Source: Pilasporangium apinafurcum | Lineage: Eukaryota > Oomycota > Peronosporomycetes > Pythiales > Pythiaceae | Direction of reading: 5' to 3' | Length of the DNA: 64,000 nucleotides | Assembly: GCA_001600495.1 (NCBI GenBank) | Contig: BCKE01000017.1 | Span: 494,142 to 558,141, forward strand | Part shown: one piece after another, positions 22,973-34,428 of the stretch | Layout of the letters: every line of letters starts with the position of its first letter | Numbering within the stretch: position 1 is the stretch's first letter | Position numbers and translations under genes: made by a program | The notes under the pieces: model-generated | Seen by the model: only the letters and a program-made list of their open reading frames with translations | Told to the model about the DNA's origin: nothing | Database searches by the model: none

Positions 22973-23353
22973 TTAGCAAGACGCAACGGCGATGGTAGCA
23001 TTGCCTCGCTCGACGACCTTACGAAATTTAAGTGCTTTCTTTGCAAGGATGGCATTGGCACTGGAGCTGGATTCACTTGAAGCAGTGGCAATCAATTGTT
23101 GCACCTTCGCTTGGGTCTGCAAGCGGAAGGTCTTGTCTTTAAATGAAACACCACGTGAAGATACCACAAAGCGTTGATTGGCGAATGCACGGGGCTCAAT
23201 ACAAGAGACGCTTCTTTGAATTGGCTCAATAATTGGCAACTTCAGCTTCTCATCAATGGGAAGCATTGGAGGCTTGGTGGTGATTAGCATGAGTGGAGGA
23301 ATATTGCTAGCCTCAGAGTGCGCAAAAACTTGGCTACTAGCTAGTCTGCACAT
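22973..23353 (-). CDS. MCRP small-protein family, copy B
   Basis: 126 residues; function unknown. Starts MCRLASSQVFAHSEA. The core GVSFKDKTFRLQTQAKVQQL is followed by SSSSANAILAKKALKFRK, ending TIAVASC. Tandem with copy A in the same orientation, 1.1 kb apart. The identical TQAKVQQLIA segments point to a recent shared ancestor. It shares VSCxxxRxFANQRF-like spacing with A before the core. Confidence 0.7.
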   Translation of the reverse strand: MCRLASSQVFAHSEASNIPPLMLITTKPPMLPIDEKLKLPIIEPIQRSVSCIEPRAFANQRFVVSSRGVSFKDKTFRLQTQAKVQQLIATASSESSSSANAILAKKALKFRKVVERGNATIAVASC

Positions 23354-25097
23354 GTTGTTATTGTATGCTTTGCTGATGATACTGATGCTTCAAAACGTGT
23401 AAATTGAGGAGTGAGCTTCTCTATGCAACCGAGAACTCTTCTTCCCTCAGTCGACTCCTCGCGTGTGCAGCTTTTTTGCGACCAGAAGAACAGAACAACC
23501 AGAAATGACGAGTTTATATTTATCTTTCATCTTTGCTTTCTCTGGTAAAGCAGGGCGGTCTCAGTCATCCTTGATGTGTTACAGCCTCCTATCCAGACCC
23601 TCGACATTTCTGGGTGAAACGGTTTCAACGGACAAACCTTGTTGGCAAAACTGGGCAATAGCTTTCGAATAAAGACTTTCAAAGCATCCACTGATCATCC
23701 TTCTACTTCTGGTGCTGCACCTGCTTCAAGGTCTCTTACTGAAAAATCGCCTGACGGATGTCAAAAATCTAGAAGATCGACTGATCGAGGAGTAACTGCG
23801 TAATGATGAACGAGTCCAAACGGCCATGACGGCTAACGCAAATGTTGCGAACTTTTGAAGAGAGAAGCGCCGCAGCTCGACTAACCACTCGATATTATGT
23901 AGTGTAGCGGGCTATTGAATGCGAAACACTCCACTGAAACCCCCTCGCCATGAACATTTTGTGCCACGTACTTGCACATTAGATGGTTGCAATCGTTGAT
24001 TAGGCAGTTTCTATAAACGTCATTTGTTCGGGTCAACCATATTGGTTGGGTGTGGATCTTTTTTAAAGTCTCTGAAAATGTAGAGCAGTATTTTCTGTTG
24101 TTGTGCGCTCGCTCTAAAATGACTTGAACAGTACGCAAGGCCAAAAGACTCCAAATACCGTTGTATTACCCAGATACCTTCTGATATATTGCAGCATGAA
24201 GAGGTACGATCGCCGAGTTTGCTAATCAAAACAAGAGTATCCTCGTCTCAGCGTACAAATATCCAGTATTCGAGTACGCACCCTCAGTCTACTGACCAGC
24301 AATCTAGTCTTTCGTATGTGCCGTTATTTGATGGGTCATGCTGTAGCACAGCGATAGATCTACGATCCAAATTGTTTTGTCGTTAATTGACACTTCATGC
24401 TGAAGAAAAATACATCTGGATGTTGTTATCGAGATTAAAACAAATCGGCACGAGACATTGCTTGCTGCATGTTTTATTGATCGAAGATATCATCATCTCT
24501 CTCCTGTATTCTCTGTATAATGTGATCGCATTGCGAGATATGCCAGTTTATTGAGTGACTAACCAACATAAGTCTGTCGACCATAGAGTATCAACTCATG
24601 CACCAGACCAAATAACAATAGTCGACCATAGGGCTTAGTGGCTCTGTATCCCAATTCAAGACCTTCTATATGATTTGCTAAAAAAAGAGAAAATAATAGT
24701 TGTGTATGTATAGATTCCGTGCGACGCTTACGATCTCACCCATGAGAAGTTGGAGTGTTAAAAGTACTGATCGCTTTCTCAGAGCCCAGGGTTCATCCTA
24801 ACTCATCAGGGATGACTAGGTATGCGGAAAACGATATCAGCGGCCCTTACTTAGGAATTCTTTTAATGACGAAAAACTCCAGAATAAGCTGCAATTTCTT
24901 CCCAAGGATGAATGAACAACTTGTTCGTTAGTAAAACGGAATGACTGACAGATTCTCTTGTTAATATGGTAGTGAACTCAAGAGCATCGGAGCGACTTGC
25001 ACAAGTATGCGCTGAGTTGGATGCGCAATGCTTTGTCGAGGTGACTACACTTTTGTCACACGATTTAGAGCCACTGCAGCAGTAGACATCACTTTTT
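23354..25097. other. Spacer with repeat debris
   Basis: 1.7 kb. Around 23565 a motif CCTTGATGTGTTA recurs in similar form near 29838 and 45263. Around 24787 GGGTTCATCCTAACTCATCA resembles 38350. Minus frames at 23881-24229 are short and unrecognised. I see no intact gene. Confidence 0.4.
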
Positions 25098-25462
25098 TTA
25101 AAATGAACAGATCCACATCGATAAAACCAGAAACTGGTTTCCAATTGTTCGCAATGAACTCTTTTCAGTGCCATTCTTCTTTTCAAGAACGGATGCGAAG
25201 CGATGGTAGTGCATGGAAAATCAAAGCAATTGTCCAGAAAGCGTGGTGCAATAGTATCGGTGCGAAAGGAAGGCAAAGATCACACTAGAAACATCTTTCT
25301 CAAGAATGAACACTTATTCATCGCATTCAAGTGTCAGAGCCGCCTACTCCGCGATTATCTAGTCTTAGCTAGCTTTTGCTATTGAATCGGACCCAAAGAA
25401 AAAACAGGAAGTCCTCCCTGAGATACTCGTACTTTGGTATTTCATATGATCTCTTCGAGGTT
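25098..25462 (+). pseudogene. IS607/Fanzor-related transposon relic, copy 2
   Basis: Inverted near-duplicate of 9358-9725; identity by eye is roughly 90 percent. Plus-strand frames read FAMNSFQCHSSFQERM and then, shifted, TRNIFLKNEHLFIAFKC. The second part matches the RuvC-III-like NAARNIFFKNEHL of the 47.8-kb relic. Broken frames, no intact product. It lies 230 bp from family copy C. Confidence 0.6.
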
Positions 25463-25691
25463 AGGGATGAAGAAATGCAAGATGGCTTCGTTCTTCAAGA
25501 TGCCCAAACACGTGATAAGACAGTTAAGCCACTTCCACAGCATGTTCGCTCTTATGACGACAAAGTGACAATAAGAGATGTGCCACATGTTTTAAATATC
25601 TGTCATAGACGAGAAAGATGAGCTTGTGAAAGCTGTTATTCAACTTGCTAAAATATTTCATGTACCTACTACGATTACTGTCTAGAGTGTG

Positions 25692-26045
25692 CTAGCATGG
25701 GGTTCCATGTGCGTATGCCCTCGCTCTTCCCATGGCTTTGCGAAACGTCAATGCTTTCTTGGCAATGACTGCATTTGCAATGGTTGCAGTGGATCCCTCC
25801 GCTGTCGCGATGAGCCGGAGCACTTTTGCTTGTATTTCTCTTTGAAAATTTGGGTCGTGGAAAGTGATTCCGCTGGACGAAAGTGTGTAGTGCTGGTAGC
25901 AATGTGGCTTCATAGCAGAACGTTTACGCACCGATGTGATGGACGAGTATAAGGGTCGAGAAGCCGCCTTATCAGTATCGAGGAGAAGTGTGGAGACGTT
26001 GCATTTCAGGTTTCCAACCATTTGGTATGACGCAAGACAGTACAT
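25692..26045 (-). CDS. MCRP small-protein family, copy C
   Basis: 117 residues; function unknown. Starts MYCLASYQMVGN, so Cys is at position 3 here rather than 2. Core: GITFHDPNFQREIQAKVLRL, then IANAVIAKKALTFRK. The end is HGTPC. It is more diverged than A and B. Its upstream sequence (about 26180-26300) resembles the upstream sequence of copy E (about 30870-30985): both contain GAAGGCAAG, CCTCAGA and GTAAGCAC blocks in the same order. The two loci were therefore probably duplicated together with their 5' regions. Confidence 0.65.
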   Translation of the reverse strand: MYCLASYQMVGNLKCNVSTLLLDTDKAASRPLYSSITSVRKRSAMKPHCYQHYTLSSSGITFHDPNFQREIQAKVLRLIATAEGSTATIANAVIAKKALTFRKAMGRARAYAHGTPC

Positions 26046-27110
26046 CTATGGTGCGTTATGAGTCTTTGCTTCGTTGCGACCTGTTTGCGGTTAATTTAAT
26101 AATGGAGGCAGCTACCTTCTAAATCCATGAATGTAGAATAGTGCAGGTACACGTATCACTGAAATGAACTGACAGTCTGAGCGAGAAGGCAAGCAACGAA
26201 GAGCGTTTGATGGAAGTTTTATTTTGGACTTTCCTCAGAAGTCGGGAGACGTGATATTATGGCTGATCCTTTCTTGTGGGTTGTAAGCACTTGTTTAGTC
26301 TCCGGATGACTTTGTTATTCATGAGAAACGATATCAAAACTTACAAATATCTCCTATCACTTTGTGCTGTACCACCTTCAGTTCCACATTCCCATTTTCC
26401 ACAATCATATTGCACTGTTTTTCTTACTGCAATCAGGCTTTACCGTCCTGCCAACCTGAAAGTTCTACCATCGTGATTTCATCTTAAAAGATAAGTAGCA
26501 ATGGCTCCACGTTTCATACACGTGATGGTAACATCCGAAAAGCATATGAACTTCCTACGCGGTAATTAAGAAGACCCAAGTGGAACCATGAAATATGAGT
26601 TGAATGTCTTGAATCTGACAGCAAATATCGAACTAAGCATAATACATTAAACTCAAAAAATATCTCAGCAACCCTATATGTACGATGCGTACTACCTAAG
26701 TGCGCATGATAATTTGTCTCCCCAGATCAATCGATGCTAGAGAAGCGGACGGTTTTCTTTGCTACCAATCTGAAAACAGCACCGTTATCGTCCGTATCCT
26801 AATCACTCAACATTGTTCACGCCCATAACGAGTATCCAGTGGGATACAATATAACCCCTACCTTGGCTCTTCGCTACGGTTGTATGACCCAGACCATATC
26901 TGGAAACGTTATATCGCCATTCTATTCAACTTTATAAATGAAGAGCGTTGCTAATAGCACTATACCCATACAAGTAGAATAGTAGTCTTCTTGCCCAGCT
27001 CCACGGTCCCTACCTAGAGGAGTTCATTAGCGCGTGGCGTCCAAAGTGATTTCTCCCGGTCGCATGGTCGTGTCTAAATCACTTGGGTGTAAATGGGAAA
27101 GCATTGAGCA

Positions 27111-27298
27111 GTTGCAGTTTCAAAGTAGCTAATTTCTCTGTGTGCAAATGGAATAGCGAGAGCATTAGTAGTTGTGACAACCATACAATTCTTCCATACA
27201 ACCAGTTGCAGTTTCAGAGTAGCTGATTTCTCTGTGTTCAAGTGCGATGACGCGAGCATCAACAGTCGTGGCAATCCTACAGTTCCTCCATACCACCC
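27111..27298. repeat. Two-unit tandem repeat, period 94 bp
   Basis: Two imperfect direct copies begin GTTGCAGTTTCAAAGTAGC at 27111 and GTTGCAGTTTCAGAGTAGC at 27205. Each runs through AATTTCTCTGTG/GATTTCTCTGTG to TTC(T/C)TCCATAC. No coding role is apparent. The flanks (26046-27110 and 27299-27891) hold no recognisable gene. Confidence 0.6.
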
Positions 27299-27891
27299 GG
27301 ATTGATCTGCCTAGCTGTAAATTGTTAGCTCACCAACCATTAAACAAATGAACCTACCCATTTATCAGCACATCATAATGTTACTGTGATAATTTTCTGA
27401 GCAAACGTGACTCATCATTGTGTGTAAAAGAGGATGTACAATGATAGTGGAGCACCGTCAACTGTTGATTACCAAGAAACTGCTAGCAGGTGGTTAGAAT
27501 TAGTTCTTTAATTTTGGCTCCACTACGTCTAACGCGAAGCGATCAGCTGAGCTTTCTTGTACTTCAATGCATTTCAGATGGCCTTGTTGTGTGAAGAATG
27601 ATAAAAACAAAAATGGAAAACAGCTACTACGACTGCACATTCCGTTTACTTGAATCCCTTCTTCTCTATTTGCTTGTTTTTCACATATGTACATTGGAAC
27701 GATCGATACAGCTACTTGATTTGTCCCGGATAAAGAAACCTTCTTCTCTTCGATTTCTTAAGCGAAAACATCGTATCATTTTCATTTATGGCAGCTTGAA
27801 AAGAAGTGACAGGCTCGCTTTTGCCGAATACGTACCCAGTTGAATAATTTCTCACCATATTGGAAGTGCCACAGATACTATTTTCGCATCG

Positions 27892-28152
27892 ATGTTCAGA
27901 TCGCATCATACTTTCCTGAATATGCTTTACTGTGAACAACGGTATGTCATCACTCCCCATGGAATCATCTTCCAAGACAAGGCCTTCCAGTTATATACGC
28001 ACAAAAAGTTCCAGCAATTGATCGAATTGGCTGAGAATCCATCAAGCTCCCATGTGAACGGCATCATCGCTAGAAAAGTGCTTAAGTATCGTAAGAAAAT
28101 CCGCTTAGAAGCCTCGACTAACATCAACGACTTTCACTTCTGTTCCTCGTAA
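27892..28152 (+). CDS. MCRP small-protein family, copy D (short form)
   Basis: 86 residues; function unknown. It lacks the MCRP N-terminal half and begins MFRSHHTFLNMLYCEQ. It keeps the core: HGIIFQDKAFQLYTHKKFQQ, then PSSSHVNGIIARKVLKYRKK. With copy F (34.2 kb) it forms a subgroup sharing the TPHGI/SPHGI and AENPSSSHVN segments. It may be N-terminally truncated, or its true first exon may be unrecognised. Coding status is less secure than for A, G, H and J. Confidence 0.5.
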   Translation: MFRSHHTFLNMLYCEQRYVITPHGIIFQDKAFQLYTHKKFQQLIELAENPSSSHVNGIIARKVLKYRKKIRLEASTNINDFHFCSS

Positions 28153-30386
28153 GTTAGTTGGTTACAGACTGCAGATATCAGTTGACGGATGTGGGAGATC
28201 CCAGTCCTTCTTCCTGTCGAATCAATACACGATTTATTTAGCATCTTACCACTCCTGCAACACTATGCAGATGTATGGAATTGTATTACGTATAATGCAA
28301 CATTTTACTTTGGCTCTGGTAGAGAATGCAATTCATTTACGCCTAGGTGCTATATGCACAGGTTTATACCTTTGTTGGAGCATATAAGCATCCGATAATC
28401 GACGTACGAGAATAAGTAGACGTCGATTCGCTTTCAAAGGATACCATAAAGAGTGGAAAATCTATACATGCCTACTGTAAGGGTAAATAGTGACGAAAGG
28501 ATCAACTACTGTGCTCTAATGTGTTACTCCACTATATCCAGGCGATCCACAGCATTTGTCGTCAGATTGAACTATGGAGTTGATACAGTCTCGAATCTGT
28601 ATAACAAAATTCGAGTCACGGCTAGAACAACAACAATAAAAAGATATAAGCTCGGTAGAAAATCGCTTCCTTTCTTGTAGAGGTTAGAACGAAATGGATG
28701 TCGTGAACGAAGCATAGACAAGCAGCAAAGCTGACACAGAAAAACGACCAGAACGTTCTCCATAGAAATAGAACATTTAGGAAAAGAGTCGATGATACAA
28801 GATGGGTACAGTCCATCTGGCAGTTACCTAAATTAGACAGAGCCTATGCATATCAGGGTGGAAAATACATCTGTGACTTTATAAGAATTCTGCAAAAAAC
28901 TACCAGCATCTGGAGTTGAGTACAGGATCCCAAGGAACACGCTTTGGATTCGAGAGTAAAAATGGAACAAGAGAGAAACATAAACATGAGAACAAGGCAT
29001 GCATGGTCCCGGCTACGCATTTCTTTGCGGCAATCATGACCTTTTGACATTGCAGCAAAGATAAGCAACGAAAAGTTGCGATCCGTGTCCGTTGCGTCAC
29101 ACAATCATACATCCAGACGTCGTCACCCGTTACAAGGCACTTTTTATTAGCAGAATCAGAAGACAACCACCTTTTACCTCACTAACTACTATACAGCTCT
29201 TCCTCAATCAAATGGATGCATTGTCAATAGCTTCAGCACACTCACGGCAATCCAAAGTATCCATTAGAGTGCAAGTCACCAGCAGGAAGATGACTTTCCA
29301 AAGCCATATGGACCCTTTACGTGAAAGGAACTAGCACATTATGATGAACAATTAACATCTTCAAATGTAACTCATGGTATGTAGTACCAATGGACTATTG
29401 ATCGATAATAATAGAAAATTTACGATTACTGGTGTTTGTCTATCACCGATGTGTCATATGTCACACCATCCAATCAACCCTTCATATATAGCATAGTCAT
29501 TTCATGGAATTTAGATTCGAGCAATAGTTATGCGGTTTGGTCTTATTGTTGTTAATCAGCATGATAATGCTGGGTATATTACGAGTTAGTGTATACCTTT
29601 TGCTCATACCGCATCAACGCATACATCACCGGCCAAAATAACAGTATAGTGGCAGTATCCAACATCATTTGTTCTCAATTCTGCTGCTTCGAATGCAATA
29701 TAAACCATTTCGGATGATTCTACAGCGTTAACACGGCTAGCAACAGAACGTGAGGTCGTTGTGACATTCAAACTTTAAAGACAAAAGACGATATAAAAAT
29801 ATCCTTCCCCCAGAACAAGCATGGCACCATGCCATCTTTGATGTGTTAGGCAGCTCAGTCGACATCACTCATCAAGGATGGCCAACGATGTGAAACGGCT
29901 CCAGTGAATCAGTATTTCTGAAATGGTGGAGAATTTCTTGGGCATCTTTGAACGACGACTTACGCATCTCTTCCCTTCTGCACCGCAGTCAGGCGCATTC
30001 TGTACGTAGAAAGTGCACAGATATTACCGGTTAACCGATGTTGATTGGCTGTTTGTGGTCCGAACATCAAAGAAAACGGCCAATTACATGCGTTCAAAAG
30101 TATCAAGATACATATGAGATAAAAAAAGAACTCCGCTGTTCTTCAAGGCGTCCTCACCGTCTTTCCAAAAACGAAAATGTAACGCAGCAGAATACTCGCA
30201 TTCCAAATTATTCTCTTATGACAAAAAATGAGAGGATACAGTGGTCTAAAGCTCTGGTGCTGTTCATATACCTTATTTACGAGAAGAATGCTCTGATCTA
30301 AAGCCAAAACTATACTTACTCTTCAAGTATGTTAAATTACATGGGTCTTTTCTCATCCTACAACCTATTTCTAACGATAGTGTGTG
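28153..30386. other. Long gene-poor stretch
   Basis: 2.2 kb. A minus frame at 28900-29166 contains LVTGDDVWMYDC, faintly like the mariner 'VTGDExWVYGY' site, but the rest does not follow. Around 29838 lies one copy of the CATCTTTGATGTGTTA motif. No intact gene. Confidence 0.35.
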
Positions 30387-30734
30387 CTAAAATGAGACTT
30401 CTGTCTGCATGGCTTCGGTGTGTGTTTTCTTTGTAACCTTGCGAAACTTCAGTGCTTTCTTCGCAAGGACTGCATTCGCGCTAGTACCCTCCGCAGTAGC
30501 GACCAATTGCTGCAATTTTGTTTCCATTTGTCTTCGAAAGTCTTTATCTTGAAAGGCGATACCACTGGCTAAAGGTGTATAGTATTGTGGATTGATAACG
30601 GATGATCTGCAAGTCGATGCTGGGGTGAAGCGCATGATGTTGCAGATTGTGAGAGTCTTCTCTGGTGAGAGAAAAAATGAGTGAGGGTTGGTTACAGCAC
30701 CTTCCATCACTTGACACGATGCGAGACGGCACAT
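30387..30734 (-). CDS. MCRP small-protein family, copy E
   Basis: 115 residues if started at the inner Met (MCRLASCQVMEG); ten more codons are open upstream, to 30764. The inner start is chosen because it recreates the family N-terminus. Function unknown. Core: GIAFQDKDFRRQMETKLQQL, then ANAVLAKKALKFRK. End: MQTEVSF, lacking the final SC of A, B and G. The 5' region is related to that of copy C. Confidence 0.65.
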   Translation of the reverse strand: MCRLASCQVMEGAVTNPHSFFLSPEKTLTICNIMRFTPASTCRSSVINPQYYTPLASGIAFQDKDFRRQMETKLQQLVATAEGTSANAVLAKKALKFRKVTKKTHTEAMQTEVSF

Positions 30735-32283
30735 TCTTTCGTGTTTGTGCGACTTTGTTTGCAATGACTTGTAAAATTCCGACTGAGGTGGCTACGCTAC
30801 CAAATGGACAAGAAGGATATGGCACAAAGACACGTGCATATGAAAAGCTCCTCAGTGAACCCTGGAGAGAAGGCAAGAAGCCAAGGAACTTTACCGACTG
30901 TTTTAATTTTGATATTCCTCAGAGGCTGGGACGTAGAAGGATATAGGGATGACGATTCTTCAACGGTAAGCACAAGTTTAGTCACGCCTTGCCTTCAATA
31001 CTAGGCGAAACGGCTACAAACGGTTCTTTTGACGAAAAAATAGAAGGTACATAACGCTCGTCTGAAAGATGATGTTGAATTACCTTGACCTGACACTTCG
31101 AATCCACATCCCCCATTCACTCTCGTAATCTGTTCTTATCACCAGTCGTTGCCACCTCCTCGCGCACTTGTAACTACTCTACATTCACTAATCAGTATTA
31201 GTAAGTTGATGAAGAACAACAACAATAATGGCGTATGCAGGTTTGTTGTCGTGCTGAACGGTAGAAGATATGATCAGTTGCATTCCTCGTACACGGCATA
31301 GATGCCTAACGCATCGACTTGTACCAAGAGAAACGAATTAAGAGCGCCTAATAGTCTGGATAGTTCGATATGCATTGTATTAACGTATAGCGTCGTTTCA
31401 TGGTGAAGCCAACGTGTGAGAATCCCGCTTTGTTTACTCCTAGCAAACAGGCAGCGGTAGTTTACTTGATAATAGCTCGTTAGCACGAAAAGCAATATAT
31501 GCGACGGTATAGAGGGAAAGAGAATTCAAGTATGCTGATCTAACTCCATCACACGGAGCTTTATCGTACCCAATAAAAAATAGTGTAGCTAGCAATATTT
31601 CCATTATTCGACGTTGCGTACCTGGAATGCAGAGTACCCATCTGTATACTTATCACAGTTTATGTTTTGACATTTTGTTCCGTAAGCTAACCTACTACTC
31701 TAAAGGCTCAATAGTGTATGAAGCACCACCATCTTTCGAAAGACACTAGTTGTATTGGCGATTTAAATCAAGGCAAGCAAGTTGTGCATGTGTTTTTTAT
31801 CAATCACTATGATGTACTAATAGTTCACACAACCCAAGATAAGGGAATCGATTATCATTACCCGGCTTACAAACATGCATCTAACAAACGGATGGAAAGC
31901 ACTCTGGGAGGAGGAGAGGAGGGTCGCTCTAGTGCATTACTAAGCTCCTATTTGAGAGAGTGAGAAGTTTCAGATTCAAGCCACTGGATGTCTGAATGAA
32001 CCGTGCCGATTGAGAAGGTGCAAACATTCATGAGAATCATAAAGTAGACCGAACTTTCTAGTATTACTCTTCTCTCAGATTCCCTAGTGCAAGCGATTAC
32101 GATCGTTGATCAAACATCAAGCCATTTTGCTCAGAATTTTCTGTGCGGCAGTGACTCATCACGACTTTGGATACTACCCCTAGAAGCAAAGGACGGATAG
32201 GGAGCGCCATTAACGATTGATTATCGCTGTATTGACAGTCGATGACTAGATCTCACTATATATTTTCAGCTTCTCACCTTTTA
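30735..32283. other. Spacer between copy E and the 32-kb Fanzor relic
   Basis: 1.5 kb. The first 300 bp is the conserved 5' region shared with copy C. The segment AGGCGAAACGGCTACAAACG at about 31002 resembles CGAAACGTCTGCAACGG upstream of copy H. The remainder holds only short frames. Confidence 0.4.
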
Positions 32284-32342
32284 ACCTTTATTCCCAGGTG
32301 TTCTGTACCGCGCGTGATAGAGAACACGTGGAGAATAAAGGT
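32284..32342. repeat. Palindromic element with ACCTTTATTC ends (copy 1)
   Basis: Inverted arms at 32284-32304 and 32321-32342 (ACCTTTATTC...GGTGTTCT paired with AGAACACGTGG...GAATAAAGGT) around a 16-bp loop. It sits just beyond the stop of the Fanzor relic at 32389. Related palindromes lie at 33835, 42725 and, as one half, 48247. Confidence 0.65.
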
Positions 32343-32388
32343 ACACTCATCCGTTTCCGGAATCATAGCAGTGAGATCGTTTATCACC

Positions 32389-33443
32389 TCAGTTTTTGAT
32401 TTCGGGTACCAATTCATTCTCTTTCCTCGTGAACGCCTCGAGTCTCCTCTTTTTCTTCACTTGGTCGATGAATANTCTCAAAATGTTGATTGCGGCGNTG
32501 ATGTCACGGTCCCACAATGTGCGATGGCATTCACTATTTTTGCAGTGTCNCACACCATAAAGACTGGCACTGACAACTTTTCCATCAAGGACGAACCCCT
32601 TCATCTTCTTGTGACAAGCACAACACAGCTTGCTCATCCTGAACTCGTCCACATCAACAACACGACACCTGGAACCAATTTTTTTCCATAGGGTCGTTAT
32701 GAGAACAGCAATGTTGCCTTTAGCTGAGCTTGTGAAACTTGTGTTTCCATACGCGAGCATCTGGCCGAATAAGCTATACTGAGTTTGGGTGCTTGCACGG
32801 ACTAGCAGTGAAACAGCACTCTTGATTATCTTGCCTTGGTGCCTTTCAAAATAGTCACTGTTGTGAAGACGTATCTGCAAGTGCATCCACTTACACAACC
32901 GGAAGTAGAACGTCAATCGGTTGCTGACTTGAAAATTCTGTCTTGCGTGCTGAGCAATCATAACCAACATCTGACTCATATAGGATTGCTTCTCTGTCGG
33001 TTCATAAACTGAAGGATGCTGGACCATGTAAATATTCCGACTGGTCTTCAAATCAGAATGGATCTCTCCGCTGCCGTCCAAGTTGGCTATTGCAGATGAG
33101 CATCGATTGAAGAAGTTATTATCCAATGGAGGAAGTTCTTCGCCAGCTTCCAATAATCACAGAACATGGACGGATGCCACCATAGATGTCTCACATGCTA
33201 TTCTTGAACAAAGTCGCACAGCCTCATCAATCTTTTCCGCCATTTCTTTGTCTTTGCAAAACTTTCGCCACCCAGTCTTCACAGTGGTGTATACGCTTTG
33301 CTTTTGTCAAACTTTCCGTTCCGCAAAATCTGGGTGGGCTCTGCGCTTTTTAGTGGTGTTCTCTTTAGTACCGTCGCTCGTTGATATCATTTTATCACAA
33401 TGTTCAAAAACAAGGACACCTCGTAGTTGGTTTGATTTTTTCG
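32389..33443 (-). pseudogene. Fanzor (eukaryotic TnpB-like) nuclease relic
   Basis: TnpB-like RNA-guided nuclease family of IS607-type and other eukaryotic transposons. The minus frame reads from MISTSDGTKENTTKKRRAHP at about 33443, with two in-frame TGA stops, into an open stretch from 33153. The C-terminus is diagnostic: MSKLCCACHKKMKG plus HCKNSECHRTLWDRDI form the four-cysteine zinc ribbon and RuvC-III aspartate, followed by AAINIL. The RuvC-I GIDPG and RuvC-II region is missing: about 250 residues are absent between the helical part and the ribbon. It also contains three N bases. It is flanked by palindromes at 32284 and 33835, which may be element ends. Confidence 0.8.
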
Positions 33444-33834
33444 GTGCCTTTGATTATGCTGTTTCTCAAAGCTGCAGTTCTTTCTGTTTTGGCAAATGGT
33501 GTTGAAGCAACACTCAATGAATGGCTGCTAGGACATGAGATGATAAATACTTGAATTCAATACGCTTCGCTATTGAGAAGCTGGAAACAATTCATTCAAG
33601 AGATGCTACTGAAATGAGAAACTCTCAAACTCCTGAGAAGTGCCTTGTGGTATATACTTGATTTTTCTAACTTCATATATCTTAACTTTTTTTCCTCATC
33701 CAAGGTGTATAATTTCATTTTTCTGGAAACGCGATTGATCGTCAACATGGTCTTTCAAGATGATTGCGCACGCAGCAAGAGCTACCAAGGAGTCTCTCCA
33801 TCCAATGAATACTAAAGTCTACTCTCAAGGCAAT

Positions 33835-33885
33835 CTTTATTCCCCACATCATTTGTACAATGCGTTGTACAAGTGGGGAATAAAG
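33835..33885. repeat. Palindromic element with CTTTATTCCCC ends (copy 2)
   Basis: Arms CTTTATTCCCCAC at 33835 and GTGGGGAATAAAG at 33873, with inner TTGTACAA repeats on both sides. Lies upstream of the Fanzor relic's 5' end and is closely similar to 42725-42790 (same inner TTTGTACAA and GCGTTG blocks). Confidence 0.7.
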
Positions 33886-34167
33886 GTTAAACATAGAAAG
33901 TCTTGATCCATGTTTCAAAATACACAATAAGGTTGCCTGGATGCCTTTTGTTACATAAATCTTCAAAATAACTGAACAAATTCTATTAATTCAGTAACTC
34001 GTTGTCCTTTAAAAGTCGAGCTGCATGAATCTAGGGGAGCAGTGGATGCAGCCATTTGATTTGTCTCCTCTCTCTCCCATTGTGCAATTTTGATATTTCC
34101 AGTTTCAGTAACAACGTGCCTCATTTTCTTTTGCGCCAACTCGAGAGCATAGCTTCATTTCTCCTTT

Positions 34168-34428
34168 GTGCTGGCACTGCAATATCATACGATCCTCATG
34201 CGCAAGTCCTCACAAATGACGGGATCAGATCGACGTATATCAGGCGTATTATACGTCAAGCAACGTTATACCATTTCTCCGCATGGAATCGTGTTCCAAG
34301 ACAAGGTATTTACTTTGTACACCCACAACAGAGGCCATGAATTGGCCGCATTAGCTGAGAATCCGTCGAGCTCCCATGTGAATGTAACCCTCGCCAGAAA
34401 AGCGCGCAAATGCCGGAAGAAGACCTGA
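34168..34428 (+). pseudogene. MCRP small-protein family, copy F (truncated)
   Basis: 86 codons in which only the C-terminal part resembles the family: YTISPHGIVFQDKVFTLYTH, then AENPSSSHVNVTLARKARKC, stopping early after RKKT. The family N-terminus is absent, the helix is altered (RGHELAALAEN), and the basic tail has lost its pattern. Closest to copy D. It is probably a decaying copy, though still open. Confidence 0.5.

Noticed and set aside
28900-29166. Minus frame with VTGDDVWMYDC, like the mariner transposase site
   Set aside because: Only about ten residues match; the flanking mariner blocks and helix-turn-helix are absent.
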